DNA of 15,552 nt from Candidatus Helarchaeota archaeon (GTDB lineage Archaea; Asgardarchaeota; Lokiarchaeia; Helarchaeales; HEL-GB-A). The notes beneath the pieces were generated by a model. The model saw only the letters and a list, made by a program, of their open reading frames with translations. It did no database searches and was not told where the DNA came from. Below are positions 1 through 7,204 of the stretch, one piece after another (within the stretch, counting starts at the first letter, position 1; the number at the start of each line of letters is the position of its first letter). The stretch is from the NCBI GenBank assembly GCA_016840125.1, contig JAEOSY010000086.1, forward strand, positions 1 to 15,552. Reading direction: 5' to 3'. The position numbers and the translations under genes were made by a program.

Positions 1-811
1 CCTCTTGAATAACTGGGATTTCATTCGTATCAAAATTTTTTGACAGCGGATAGGAAAGATAGTAGCAGAATTTCCCAAATTTTTCTTTCATGCGAATACA
101 TAAATTCCGAATCAATACCGGGCGGATTTTCCATTTTTTATCTTGAATTTCAGAGTAAAAATAACAGATACATAGAGGAAGTCCCATTTCAGATGTGAGA
201 ATGTTTGAATCGCCTTTCTTTGCGAATCTTTTAAGAGTACCAGAACTCTCTTTGTCTAACGTATTGATGTAAATTGGAGTTGAGAAAATTTCCACCTCAA
301 CAATTTCCTTGACTTTTTCAACGATTTTTTGGGATTCTTGTAGATTTGAAGTATCCGCACCAGTCGCCTCCAACATTTCGGAGGGTAGAATGTCTGAAAG
401 TTTGTTTAATAAGGATTCAGTCTCTTGCAAGGCGGAAAGTGTTTCGGATGGGATTTCGGATGGTAATTCTGGTTGGATGGGTCGAGAGGGAGGTTCAATA
501 ACGCGAACAATTTCTTTAATTACTTCTTTCAAGAAAGTAACTTTAACTTGGAGTGATACCGTTCCTCTTTGACGAGGGATAAATTGGATTCGATCTATCT
601 CGGACGATTTCGGGGTTATTGTTAACTCTTTATTCATGAGATCGGATGATTTTATTTCAAGTCCATTACCTTCATAAAAAACCTTGAAGGGTCCAGTTAT
701 TTGACTCATATTTTGAATTTGAAGAAAAATTTCATAGGATTTATCAAGCATGACTAAGGTGGTGGGTATTTCGAGAATTTGAAGACCGATTTTAGGTATT
801 GATTCCACCAT
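1..811 (-). CDS. Hypothetical protein with N-terminal Ig-like/beta-sandwich domain, partial (C-terminus beyond left edge)
   Basis: An open minus-strand frame runs from the ATG at 811 to the window edge with no stop, giving 270 complete codons. I checked this codon by codon. The protein begins MVESIPKIGLQIL. Residues 1-105 alternate short hydrophobic strands (LVMLDKSYEIFLQIQN, TVSLQVKVTFLK) and resemble a small Ig-like or CARDB-type beta sandwich. Residues 106-170 form a Pro/Ser/Glu-rich linker (PSEIPSETLS) and a helical stretch. From about 175 a second folded, Trp/Tyr/Cys-containing domain begins and is cut by the edge. There is no signal peptide or membrane segment, so it is probably cytosolic. 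It lies 69 nt behind the VWA gene on the same strand but seems to have its own TATA box. ATGs at 816 and 822 are in a different frame that stops early, so 811 is the likely start. Function not recognised. Confidence 0.8.
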   Translation of the reverse strand, partial: MVESIPKIGLQILEIPTTLVMLDKSYEIFLQIQNMSQITGPFKVFYEGNGLEIKSSDLMNKELTITPKSSEIDRIQFIPRQRGTVSLQVKVTFLKEVIKEIVRVIEPPSRPIQPELPSEIPSETLSALQETESLLNKLSDILPSEMLEATGADTSNLQESQKIVEKVKEIVEVEIFSTPIYINTLDKESSGTLKRFAKKGDSNILTSEMGLPLCICYFYSEIQDKKWKIRPVLIRNLCIRMKEKFGKFCYYLSYPLSKNFDTNEIPVIQE

Positions 812-838
812 GGCATGCTCATCTCTAGTCGTTGCTTT

Positions 839-846
839 TTATATAT
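839..846 (-). promoter_or_regulatory. Candidate TATA box for the left-edge gene
   Basis: On the minus strand the spacer contains TTTCATATATAAAAAGC, with the box ATATATAA at 846-839. The centre is about 31 nt from the ATG at 811. Archaeal transcription normally starts 22-27 nt downstream of the TATA centre, which would give a leader of only a few nucleotides. No Shine-Dalgarno site precedes the ATG, which agrees with a nearly leaderless mRNA. Confidence 0.5.
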
Positions 847-880
847 GAAATTAAGAGGACCTAATTAAATGTTTAGATTG

Positions 881-2872
881 TTATTTTCTTCCGCCTTTCA
901 ATTTAACGACGAGATCACGAGCCCGTTTGCTATACCAGATGAGAAGAGAGCCCATATCCTCCGGCTCGAAATATTCGCCACCACAACGATTAGCAATTAT
1001 TTTCATTAGTTTTTGATCAGGGTTACCAAGCCCAACTATATAGAAAACTACATTAGGATTATTCATGAAATGTGTTTCAACTATATCTATGAATTTATTA
1101 CCATCAGTTGGGTGACCATCTGTAAGGAGAACGAGCATGCACGGTTTTGTCTTCCCAACACCTTCGATTTCCTCGAATTGTTTATATAGAAAATCAGCAC
1201 CAATGATAGCATCGCCCATATTTGTCGCAGTTCCTTGACTTTCACCAATTTTTTCAACGATGCGATTTGCAGCCATCTCCAATACGCCATGCTTCCCCGA
1301 GGCGCTATCAAAGTATGGTCCATCGAAATCAAGAATTTCTGCAATATCAGCGAATCGAATTACTGAAACCTTTTCACCGAAACCCCGTCCCACCTTTTCT
1401 GCAAGGAATAGTAGAGCCGCAAAAGTGGCTCCTAAGCGTCGAGATACCATAACGCCCTCTTTAAACTGTCTTAGAAAGCCGCGAATTCGATCATTATCCA
1501 TGGCAGACCGAATACCCTCAATTGCGGGTGCAATGTTTTTTACTTCCATATCACGTGCAAGCATACTTGAGGAAATATCAATCATCAATATCGCGTTAAA
1601 TGTCACTAGACCTTCAGAACGCAGGTTTAAGGTCGAAGTGAGTCTCGGTTCTGCTAGGATTTCCCCCTTTAAATCCGGAACAGAGCTAATTATTTTAATA
1701 GCCGCATTTGCATCCTTCCAACGCAGTTTGAGACCTTTAAAGATTAAATATTGAACCAACCACTCCTTTAACGCGACTTCATTATTTCGGACAATAGACA
1801 TAACATCCCATAAGTTCTCCCCTGTCAAGGGGCTGATACCCAATGTAAGACTTTGAAGCGGAATGATTGGAGTAGTATTATGCTTGACCATCACTTGAGA
1901 GGCCCCTATCCCTGTCGCTTCGAAAATTTCATCCTCGATGCGAATTATTTTATCAGAAATTGATGGATCACTCATAACACGACAAGCACCCCAAGCGCCA
2001 GTGAGCTCATCTTCAAATCGAAGTATATCGCCATCCTTTGCATTTAGTGAAAGACAATTTCGTTTACTTAGAGAAATGGTACTCCCTAGCCCTTCTGAAG
2101 AAATCTCAACCGTGAGCATTAATTTGTCTTTCTTTACAATAGGCTTTTCTACGGGTTTGGGGTTAAACACATTGACTTGAGAAGATTGAAGATCTGTTGT
2201 TTCATATGTTTCTTCCTCCATACAGATAATATCATCTGGGACTGTGTCTGAAATTAAGGCCCGAGCGCCACCGATAGCACCTGTTTGGGGGTCTTCAAAC
2301 ATAATGGGTTGTTCTTCAGTAGTGATTCCAAGATACTTCGCAGAAGCGCGGCTAATCATTATTTTACCAAATAAATTAGAAAAAAATTTTATCTTGAGAG
2401 TAAGCTCAATATCAGATTTTTGAGAGATTGCCTCAGATTTGAGTTGTACACTAGGACTAGGAGTAGTTAATTGAGGAATGTTGGTAGCTTCTAAAATAGA
2501 AGTGGCTTCTGAAAGTAGAGCATCCGAAATTTTGTAAGTTCCCGCCTGAGATAGTTGTATGGAAGTCGATGAATGAATTTGAGGTGTGCTAGAAGCTTGT
2601 AATGGTTTCTCAGGATAGATATCTAACGCACCAAACCATTTCTGGTTTCGTTCCCATTCTTCAAATATAGTGGAATCAACCATAATGTTGAATTCGTCTA
2701 CTTGATCATTTACTTCAACAGTTCGGGTTCCGGAAATCCCGCTCACAGCATCTTCATAATAAATCGCAGTTCCTGTTACGACACCTAGTTTTGTTGCATT
2801 TTCTCGGTTAATCCAGAAAAATTCACCTAAACCAAATAAGGATTCGACTATAAGATTTACTCTTCGCTCCAT
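881..2872 (-). CDS. VWA-domain protein with three N-terminal Cdc48-N-like barrel repeats
   Basis: This 663-aa soluble protein ends in a von Willebrand factor A domain (about 424-655). All MIDAS metal-site elements are visible: DISSS at 432-436 (DxSxS), a Thr in GTATNMGDA near 550, and LTDG with Asp 585. VWA domains of this kind bind divalent metal and mediate protein-protein contacts, often in chaperone-like complexes with AAA ATPases. The N-terminal half holds three related units of about 75-80 residues (about 5-75, 155-236, 250-330). They share the pattern IS+..A..LGI, FED..TGA.GG.R, then IEDE.FE.TG...SQV.V. This resembles the double-psi barrel at the N-terminus of Cdc48/VAT (inference). 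Ser/Thr-rich linkers separate units one and two. The start is supported by GGAGG 8-12 nt upstream of the ATG. Divergent from tpiA; the next gene on its strand is the Ig-like one. Confidence 0.93.
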   Translation of the reverse strand: MERRVNLIVESLFGLGEFFWINRENATKLGVVTGTAIYYEDAVSGISGTRTVEVNDQVDEFNIMVDSTIFEEWERNQKWFGALDIYPEKPLQASSTPQIHSSTSIQLSQAGTYKISDALLSEATSILEATNIPQLTTPSPSVQLKSEAISQKSDIELTLKIKFFSNLFGKIMISRASAKYLGITTEEQPIMFEDPQTGAIGGARALISDTVPDDIICMEEETYETTDLQSSQVNVFNPKPVEKPIVKKDKLMLTVEISSEGLGSTISLSKRNCLSLNAKDGDILRFEDELTGAWGACRVMSDPSISDKIIRIEDEIFEATGIGASQVMVKHNTTPIIPLQSLTLGISPLTGENLWDVMSIVRNNEVALKEWLVQYLIFKGLKLRWKDANAAIKIISSVPDLKGEILAEPRLTSTLNLRSEGLVTFNAILMIDISSSMLARDMEVKNIAPAIEGIRSAMDNDRIRGFLRQFKEGVMVSRRLGATFAALLFLAEKVGRGFGEKVSVIRFADIAEILDFDGPYFDSASGKHGVLEMAANRIVEKIGESQGTATNMGDAIIGADFLYKQFEEIEGVGKTKPCMLVLLTDGHPTDGNKFIDIVETHFMNNPNVVFYIVGLGNPDQKLMKIIANRCGGEYFEPEDMGSLLIWYSKRARDLVVKLKGGRK

Positions 2873-2893
2873 TGAAGGTTTCCTCCATTATTA

Positions 2894-2908
2894 TACTGAA
2901 TTTCAGTA
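2894..2908. promoter_or_regulatory. Perfect 7+1+7 palindrome, possible operator
   Basis: TACTGAA-T-TTCAGTA is a perfect 7-bp inverted repeat with a 1-nt centre. It lies 22-36 nt upstream of the VWA start codon, in the intergenic region shared with the divergent tpiA gene. Its position just in front of the ribosome-binding site is suitable for a dimeric regulator. A chance dyad in AT-rich DNA cannot be excluded. Confidence 0.35.
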
Positions 2909-3023
2909 ATTTTCTCGCAGATTTGTATAGTAAATATGAAGAATCTTACCTCAATAAATTTATTATCAAAGTAAGTCTAATTATCTCATAATTTATTAGA
3001 TTAATAAAAATGAGGGTTAAATA

Positions 3024-3719
3024 ATGAAAAGTACCTTACCAATCATTTTATTGAATTTTAAAACGTATTACCAGACTACCGGATGGCGAGCAATAAATTT
3101 ATCAGAAAGTGCAGATAGACTTGCAAAAGAGCGCGGAGTGAACATTGTTGTGGCGCCACAATTCGTAGATATTTCTCCAATCGCGGATCAGTTTGATATT
3201 CCCGTTTTTGCCCAGCATGTGGATCCTATCACCCCAGGTTCCCATACAGGTCAGATCCTACCTGAAAGTATAAAAGAGGCAGGCGCCGTAGGTACGCTTT
3301 TAAATCATGCCGAAAGAAAAATGTCATTTGAAGTTTTAGAGGAAACTGTTGATTTAGTTAAAAAATTGGATTTAAAAATTTGTATCTGTGCTGAAAATTT
3401 AGAAGTCGCAGCGAAAGCCGCCGATTTGAATCCAGATTACGTCGCTTTTGAATTACCAGAACTTATTGGAACCGGGCAATCAATTTCAAAAACAGAACCT
3501 GCGTTAGTGGAATCCAGTGTAAAGCAAATACTCGACACCAATTCAGATGTTGTTCCTCTTTGCGGAGCAGGAATCTCGGATGGGAAGGATATTTATGCGG
3601 CCTTGAACTTAGGGACCCAAGGAGTATTGGTTGCATCTGCCGTGGCAAAAGCGACCGATCCTGAATTTGTTTTGATTGATTTAATAAATGGGATTAAAAA
3701 ATACCTCGATGAAAAGTAA
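3024..3719 (+). CDS. tpiA: Triosephosphate isomerase, archaeal type
   Basis: It interconverts dihydroxyacetone phosphate and glyceraldehyde 3-phosphate in the cytosol, in glycolysis and gluconeogenesis. The 231-aa length matches archaeal TIM rather than the ~250-aa bacterial/eukaryotic form. Visible signatures are NFKTY at 11-15 (Asn 11 and Lys 13 contact substrate), NHAERKM with the electrophilic His 95, FELPELIGTG with the probable catalytic Glu 143, and the phosphate-binding CGAGISDG at 180-187 followed by GTQGVLVASAVAKA. The ATG is preceded by GAGGG about 8 nt upstream. AT-rich TATA-like sequence lies in the divergent spacer, but no single box stands out. The phosphatase gene follows after 21 nt on the same strand and is probably co-transcribed. 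Confidence 0.97.
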   Translation: MKSTLPIILLNFKTYYQTTGWRAINLSESADRLAKERGVNIVVAPQFVDISPIADQFDIPVFAQHVDPITPGSHTGQILPESIKEAGAVGTLLNHAERKMSFEVLEETVDLVKKLDLKICICAENLEVAAKAADLNPDYVAFELPELIGTGQSISKTEPALVESSVKQILDTNSDVVPLCGAGISDGKDIYAALNLGTQGVLVASAVAKATDPEFVLIDLINGIKKYLDEK

Positions 3720-3740
3720 GCAATTGGACGCATTGAAAGT

Positions 3741-4688
3741 ATGAGAATCCGACCTAGATGCAGTGTGTGTTTATTCCATCGGGGTTTCAAAGAAATTCAG
3801 CTTGCCACTGATGATCCAGTACTTCAATTTAAAGTTCTCAAAGCTATCATAGATTTATTCGCGAAGGAACTCAACGAGAATGCTGTATCGGCGGTCTTGG
3901 GTACGAAACGGGATCGTATAATTAGACGTCTCACAAATTGCTCTGATCCCTATAAAGAGCAAAAGAGAAAATCCAACGAACTCGCCTTAAAATTGATCCC
4001 CCCTTTGGAACACTCCCTCAACCTAGAACCCGATCCCTATAAACGGTTTCGATTCGCAACCCTTGCTGCCATTGTAGGGAATATTCTCGAATTTGATATC
4101 CTAGAACATACGGTGGACTTAGAAAAACCGGATTATATTCAAACGCTTATAGCGGCTGCTGAGCAGGATCTTGCGATTGATCAGATTCAGGATACATTCC
4201 AGTTAGCTCAGTCAGTAAAGCAAATTCTTTTCCTCACCGATAATGCTGGGGAAATAGTTTTTGATAAATTGCTTATAAAGGAATTATTAAACCTTGGGGT
4301 ACAAGTGATTGTAGCTGTTAAAGAAAGTCCAGTCTTAAATGACGCAACACTCGAAGATGCCGAGGTGGCAAATTTAATTTCTCTGAGTGAGCATGATTCT
4401 AGCCTTCGGGTTGTCACTACGGGAACCGATCACGTGGGATTAATCCTTGAAGAAATCTCAGATCCCTTTCAGTCGATATTTGAAAACGCAGGATTTATAA
4501 TTGCGAAAGGAATGGGTTATTACGAAACGCTCGCAGAAAAAAACCTGCCAAAACCTATCGCCTATCTTTTCCGAACGAAATGTTCCTCCGTTGCAGAAGA
4601 TATTGGAGTTGAATTGAGGAAGAATTTAGCTCTCCTTCGTTCAAACACAGAAGTTAGGAAAGAAAATTTAAATAGTTCTAAGGTATAA
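3741..4688 (+). CDS. ARMT1/DUF89-type metal-dependent damage-control phosphatase
   Basis: This 315-aa protein carries the full set of DUF89 (ARMT1-like) signatures. They are an N-terminal CSVC motif at 7-10, FLTDNAGEIVFD at 164-175 (metal-binding Asp 167, Asn 168 and Glu 171), VKESPVLNDAT at 193-203, GFIIAKGMGYYETL at 251-264, and RTKCSSVAEDIGV near 278-290. Family members are Mn/Ni/Co-dependent phosphatases that remove damaged or surplus phosphometabolites such as sugar phosphates. The exact substrate of the archaeal subfamily is not settled from sequence. It is cytosolic. The gene begins 21 nt after tpiA, so an operon is likely. The ribosome-binding site is weak (GAAAG). ATG 3741 is chosen because the Cys motif near the N-terminus matches the family's usual start. 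An in-frame ORF with zinc-finger character continues directly after the TAA. Confidence 0.9.
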   Translation: MRIRPRCSVCLFHRGFKEIQLATDDPVLQFKVLKAIIDLFAKELNENAVSAVLGTKRDRIIRRLTNCSDPYKEQKRKSNELALKLIPPLEHSLNLEPDPYKRFRFATLAAIVGNILEFDILEHTVDLEKPDYIQTLIAAAEQDLAIDQIQDTFQLAQSVKQILFLTDNAGEIVFDKLLIKELLNLGVQVIVAVKESPVLNDATLEDAEVANLISLSEHDSSLRVVTTGTDHVGLILEEISDPFQSIFENAGFIIAKGMGYYETLAEKNLPKPIAYLFRTKCSSVAEDIGVELRKNLALLRSNTEVRKENLNSSKV

Positions 4689-4694
4689 TTTCAG

Positions 4695-5036
4695 ATATTA
4701 AAAGAAAATTGGGCATGGCGATATAAAATTTCACGAGAAAAAACCCCTAAAACCGGGAAAAGCTGGAAATTCAGACATTTAGGAAAGTCTCAATCAGGAT
4801 ATATATATCCCCACTATCATTGTGCAAAGTGTGATTCCATAATTGAAAGAGGAACTGAATTTAGTAAAAAACAGATTAATCAGAAAGGTTATCCAGGATT
4901 TGATTATTATTGTTCTAGCGAATGCGGTGTAGTTCTTGAAAAAAAAGCGAAATCTCAGAAACGAAATAAATGGCTGCAATGGATCTTAATAGCCGCCCTC
5001 CCAGTAGTTTTCATTTTATTATATTTATTCTTGTAA
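4695..5036 (+). CDS. Small zinc-finger protein with C-terminal membrane anchor; start codon unclear
   Basis: Directly after the phosphatase stop (TAA 4686-4688) the same frame stays open to TAA 5034-5036. It reads ILKENWAWRYKISREKT and onwards, with a CAKC/CSSEC cysteine set (counting from 4695: Cys 43, 46, 73, 77), a basic stretch, and a single hydrophobic segment at the extreme C-terminus (about 93-113, WILIAALPVVFILLYLFL). That is the shape of a tail-anchored zinc-ribbon protein. No ATG, GTG or TTG lies in frame between the upstream stop and the conserved-looking part. I placed the start at the ATA at 4695 because AAGGT lies 10 nt upstream, but this is a guess. Other explanations are AUU initiation at 4728, a sequencing error, or a former C-terminal extension of the phosphatase. 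The ORF ends 7 nt before a tRNA. I do not recognise the family. Confidence 0.5.
   Translation: MLKENWAWRYKISREKTPKTGKSWKFRHLGKSQSGYIYPHYHCAKCDSIIERGTEFSKKQINQKGYPGFDYYCSSECGVVLEKKAKSQKRNKWLQWILIAALPVVFILLYLFL
5019..5028 (+). promoter_or_regulatory. Candidate TATA box for tRNA-Arg
   Basis: TTATATTTAT lies about 20 nt upstream of the mature tRNA 5' end, close to the position expected for an archaeal tRNA promoter. It falls inside the last codons of the zinc-finger ORF, where AT-rich codons also encode the membrane segment, so the match may be partly due to composition. Confidence 0.35.
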
Positions 5037-5043
5037 GTTTGAG

Positions 5044-5121
5044 GGACACGTCGCCTAGCTAGGATATGGCACCAGCTTCCGGAGTTGGATTTCGTCGGTT
5101 CAAATCCGATCGTGTCCGCCA
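5044..5121 (+). tRNA. tRNA-Arg (anticodon CCG)
   Basis: All four arms fold. The acceptor GGACACG pairs with CGTGTCC (7 of 7), followed by discriminator G (5118) and an encoded CCA (5119-5121). The D stem begins GCC and closes with GGC, with GG in the loop. The anticodon stem CCAGC/GTTGG includes one G-U pair and has loop TTCCGGA, placing anticodon CCG at 5079-5081 (reads CGG, arginine). The T arm GTCGG/CCGAT has loop TTCAAAT. There is no intron and the variable region is 5 nt. A short T-run at 5154-5159 may help termination. Confidence 0.95.
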
Positions 5122-5269
5122 ATTCATGCATTATCAACTGTAAATCTTATCTTATTTTTCTGTAACGCCCTGCTTTCCTTTTCTGTAAATGCTTTGTGGA
5201 TTTTAAATAGCATTTTCTAAAAATAGTTTAAAGAGAGAAGATATTATCAGTAAAGGTGTGGTTATGTAA

Positions 5270-5470
5270 ATGGGACTACTTCAGCTCAGGTTGGAGGAAT
5301 TTATTCATCGCTTGAGAAGAGAGTTATCACAACCAGATGGGGAGATTCCGAAACATTGGAAAGAATTTTTAAATGAAAGGATTGATCTTCTGACGATACT
5401 TGATATTGCAAGATTATATCCGGTATTTAATTGTGTTAAAAGTTTACGTCACCTGTTCAATGAGCAATAA
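5270..5470 (+). CDS. Small hypothetical protein, 66 aa
   Basis: The product begins MGLLQLRLEEFIHRLRREL and is predicted largely helical and charged, with an amphipathic N-terminal helix and a second helix around ERIDLLTILDIARLYP. No signal peptide, membrane segment or metal site is visible. GGTG lies about 10 nt upstream of the ATG as a modest ribosome-binding site, and AT-rich sequence further upstream (AGTTTAAAG) could serve as a TATA box. It stands alone between the tRNA and the next gene. Not recognised. The well-formed amphipathic helices favour a real gene, but the length leaves doubt. Confidence 0.5.
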   Translation: MGLLQLRLEEFIHRLRRELSQPDGEIPKHWKEFLNERIDLLTILDIARLYPVFNCVKSLRHLFNEQ

Positions 5471-5611
5471 AAAGTTTTAGAATTCTGCAGACTTATCAAA
5501 TTCTGCTCTTGTCAATAGGTTCCTCGTCTCTATTTTTATTTAGAATGAAAGATAAATAATAGAAAGAATCAAAATGTGAGAGTTTTTTGAATAGGTTTCT
5601 GGTGTGATAAC

Positions 5612-6136
5612 ATGTTTGGCGGGAAAATTCGTGGCGCATACCAGTTTTATATAACGGGGAAGATACTTGAGATAATTGGGACTGAGAAGTTCCCCCAATA
5701 TAGTAGAATTTTGAAGAGTGCCGCAGATTTAAAGAATCAGTGGTATTCGTGGGAGGGATTTTGCGAATTTCTAAAAGAAATGGAGAAAGTAACAAGTGCG
5801 GAGCGGTTACGGTCGATTGGTGTTAAGATCATTATGGGGCTAAAGGAAGGCTATGTCTCCGCAGGATTGACTTCACCCGACGCGATTTTTAGAGATTATG
5901 ACCCATTATTAAAGAAGAACACTAAACAAATGATGCAATTGGAAAAACCAAAAACTATACATTATGAACCAGGATTGGCGATTATCGAGGTGAGTGGGAG
6001 CCGCCCGAAAGCTTTAATTGAAGGGTATTTCAAAGGGATAGTTCAATTATTTGGTAATCAGTTGCTATCGCTCGAATCAGAACCTATTAACCGAGGCGAT
6101 TTTACGGGATATAAATTTACAGTAGCGTGGCGTTAA
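5612..6136 (+). CDS. Hypothetical protein, 174 aa, possibly HNOB/V4R-like fold
   Basis: This soluble protein has no signal peptide. The first ~100 residues are helical (YQFYITGKILEIIG, WEGFCEFLKEMEKV, GVKIIMGLKEGYVSAG). The C-terminal 55 residues read PGLAIIEVSGSRPKALIEGYF, then KGIVQLFG, then GDFTGYKFTVAW. A helix followed by EGY.KGI and a terminal strand pair is reminiscent of heme-NO-binding-like/V4R small-ligand-binding folds and of some related myxobacterial proteins. I see no heme-ligand His signature and no V4R cysteines, so ligand and role are unknown. The start is supported by GGTG 7 nt upstream. GATAAATAAT at 5551-5560 is a candidate TATA box. The gene appears to be transcribed alone. 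Confidence 0.78.
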   Translation: MFGGKIRGAYQFYITGKILEIIGTEKFPQYSRILKSAADLKNQWYSWEGFCEFLKEMEKVTSAERLRSIGVKIIMGLKEGYVSAGLTSPDAIFRDYDPLLKKNTKQMMQLEKPKTIHYEPGLAIIEVSGSRPKALIEGYFKGIVQLFGNQLLSLESEPINRGDFTGYKFTVAWR

Positions 6137-6277
6137 TCGTCCCACGGTTAGAAGATTAGAAATTAGTGGAAATATCCAGTTAGATAGAAAGTATTATAAG
6201 AGTTATCGAAATCCCTCATAAAGAGTATTGAAGTATCATTTCGGTACCAAAAAGGAATTTTAATTTATAGTAATAAG

Positions 6278-7204
6278 ATGATTAAAATGAAGTTTTCAAC
6301 GTTGAAAATAGAAACCATCGAGGAACTGATGGCTAAGGAAAAGGAAATCGTCGAACGCATTAATAAGGTACCAAATGGAGGAAATCTGTTTGTTGCCCAT
6401 CCATTTATGCTTTTTGAGGATATCGACGTTGTATTAGACGTACAAGTACGCGAAGGACTATTTCAGAGGATTCCATTACTAGGACGCGGATTTAAACCTC
6501 ATCTATATAAAGCCATTAAGAAAAATAAAGGAAAAGAGAAAGTGAAGATAAGGGTTAAGGGGTTATTTAAAAAAGATCTGTTAAAACCGGATGCCCCTCG
6601 TCCACGTGGTGAAGTTACCTTTAAAGGGGAGTCGAAGTTTATGCGCTTTAAGGTGCCCCCCAAAAAAATTTCGGCTGGAGCGGAGAAAACACCCATTCCA
6701 ACTATAACTCAGCCGGAACAATATAGAGCACCTTCCAGAACACCAGCATCAACTACGGCAAAAAAACCTGTGCGAAAACCAGAAGTAATACGTACTAAAG
6801 GACCTACCCGAAAGCCAGCACCAACCACGGCAAAAAAACCTATTCGGAAACCTGAAACCTCACGTATTCAAACATCTACCCGTAAATTAACAACAACTGA
6901 TAAGAAAAAACCATCTTCTGGGAAAACTACACCTACCCGTCAGAAAATTCTGCGAGCTAGGAGAGCAACAGTGATGCGTCAAAAAGTGAAAGCAGCTCAG
7001 AAAGCGGCATTAGTTTCAGACAAAGCATCAAAGGCTCAAGGAAAAACCCCGGAACGCGGAAAAGCTGCACCAACAAAGAAGAAACCATCAGAAAAAAAGA
7101 AGGATTCAAGTATAAAAACTAAACTAGATCCGAAAAAAATAGGGGCTGTAATAAAGCGACCTCTGCGTCGATTAAAGAAGAAAAAAGGAGGTAAAGATAA
7201 ATGA
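6278..7204 (+). CDS. Protein with N-terminal globular domain and long Lys/Pro/Thr-rich repeat tail
   Basis: Residues 1-130 look folded: a helix (ETIEELMAKEKEIVERINKV), then NGGNLFVAHPFMLFEDIDVV, then short strands. I do not recognise this domain. Residues 130-308 are low complexity and extremely basic, with TTAKKP.RKPE units, resembling histone-H1-like tails. Such tails bind nucleic acid or acidic partners. A 24-residue unit is tandemly repeated. The start may be ATG 6278 or ATG 6287; neither has a good nearby ribosome-binding site (AAAGGA lies 22 nt upstream of 6278). TATTATAAG at 6192-6200 is a candidate promoter box. The TGA stop overlaps the ATG of the next gene (ATGA), so the two proteins are translationally coupled and probably work together. 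No signal peptide. Confidence 0.88.
   Translation: MIKMKFSTLKIETIEELMAKEKEIVERINKVPNGGNLFVAHPFMLFEDIDVVLDVQVREGLFQRIPLLGRGFKPHLYKAIKKNKGKEKVKIRVKGLFKKDLLKPDAPRPRGEVTFKGESKFMRFKVPPKKISAGAEKTPIPTITQPEQYRAPSRTPASTTAKKPVRKPEVIRTKGPTRKPAPTTAKKPIRKPETSRIQTSTRKLTTTDKKKPSSGKTTPTRQKILRARRATVMRQKVKAAQKAALVSDKASKAQGKTPERGKAAPTKKKPSEKKKDSSIKTKLDPKKIGAVIKRPLRRLKKKKGGKDK
6743..6852 (+). repeat. Two imperfect 38-nt direct repeats, 72-nt period, within the basic-tail gene
   Basis: The copies at 6743-6780 and 6815-6852 share CGGCAAAAAAACCT and differ at about five positions by eye. The 72-nt spacing equals 24 codons and encodes PA(S/P)TTAKKP(V/I)RKPE twice, so the repeat keeps frame. A weaker third unit (TTTDKKKPSSGK) may follow. 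Confidence 0.75.
7187..7192 (+). promoter_or_regulatory. Strong Shine-Dalgarno site GGAGGT for the 802-aa gene
   Basis: GGAGGT ends 8 nt before ATG 7201 and lies inside the last codons of the upstream gene (encoding Gly-Gly-Lys). Combined with the ATGA overlap, it fixes the start of the large protein and indicates coupled translation. Confidence 0.85.

Noticed and set aside
309..572. 87-aa plus-strand frame near the left edge
   Set aside because: The minus strand carries a continuous 270-codon frame across the whole region with a TATA box. The plus-strand product is Ser-rich and unstructured.
1260..1754. 164-aa plus-strand frame
   Set aside because: It lies wholly antisense to the VWA domain, whose catalytic-type motifs are intact. 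Its composition (Arg/Ser/Ile-rich) is that of a shadow frame.
4955..5137. 60-aa minus-strand frame across the tRNA
   Set aside because: It runs antisense through a complete tRNA, a common artefact.
5122..5269. Intergenic stretch with TTCTGTAA twice, checked for a small RNA
   Set aside because: No C/D-box or H/ACA signature and no stable hairpin was visible. The two short repeats are within chance for AT-rich DNA.
5496..5795. 99-aa minus-strand frame
   Set aside because: It overlaps the start of the 174-aa gene and its promoter region, has no ribosome-binding site, and its product shows no recognisable pattern.
6743..6852. Repeat region considered as CRISPR
   Set aside because: There are only two imperfect copies, inside a coding frame, with no regular unique spacers and no cas genes.
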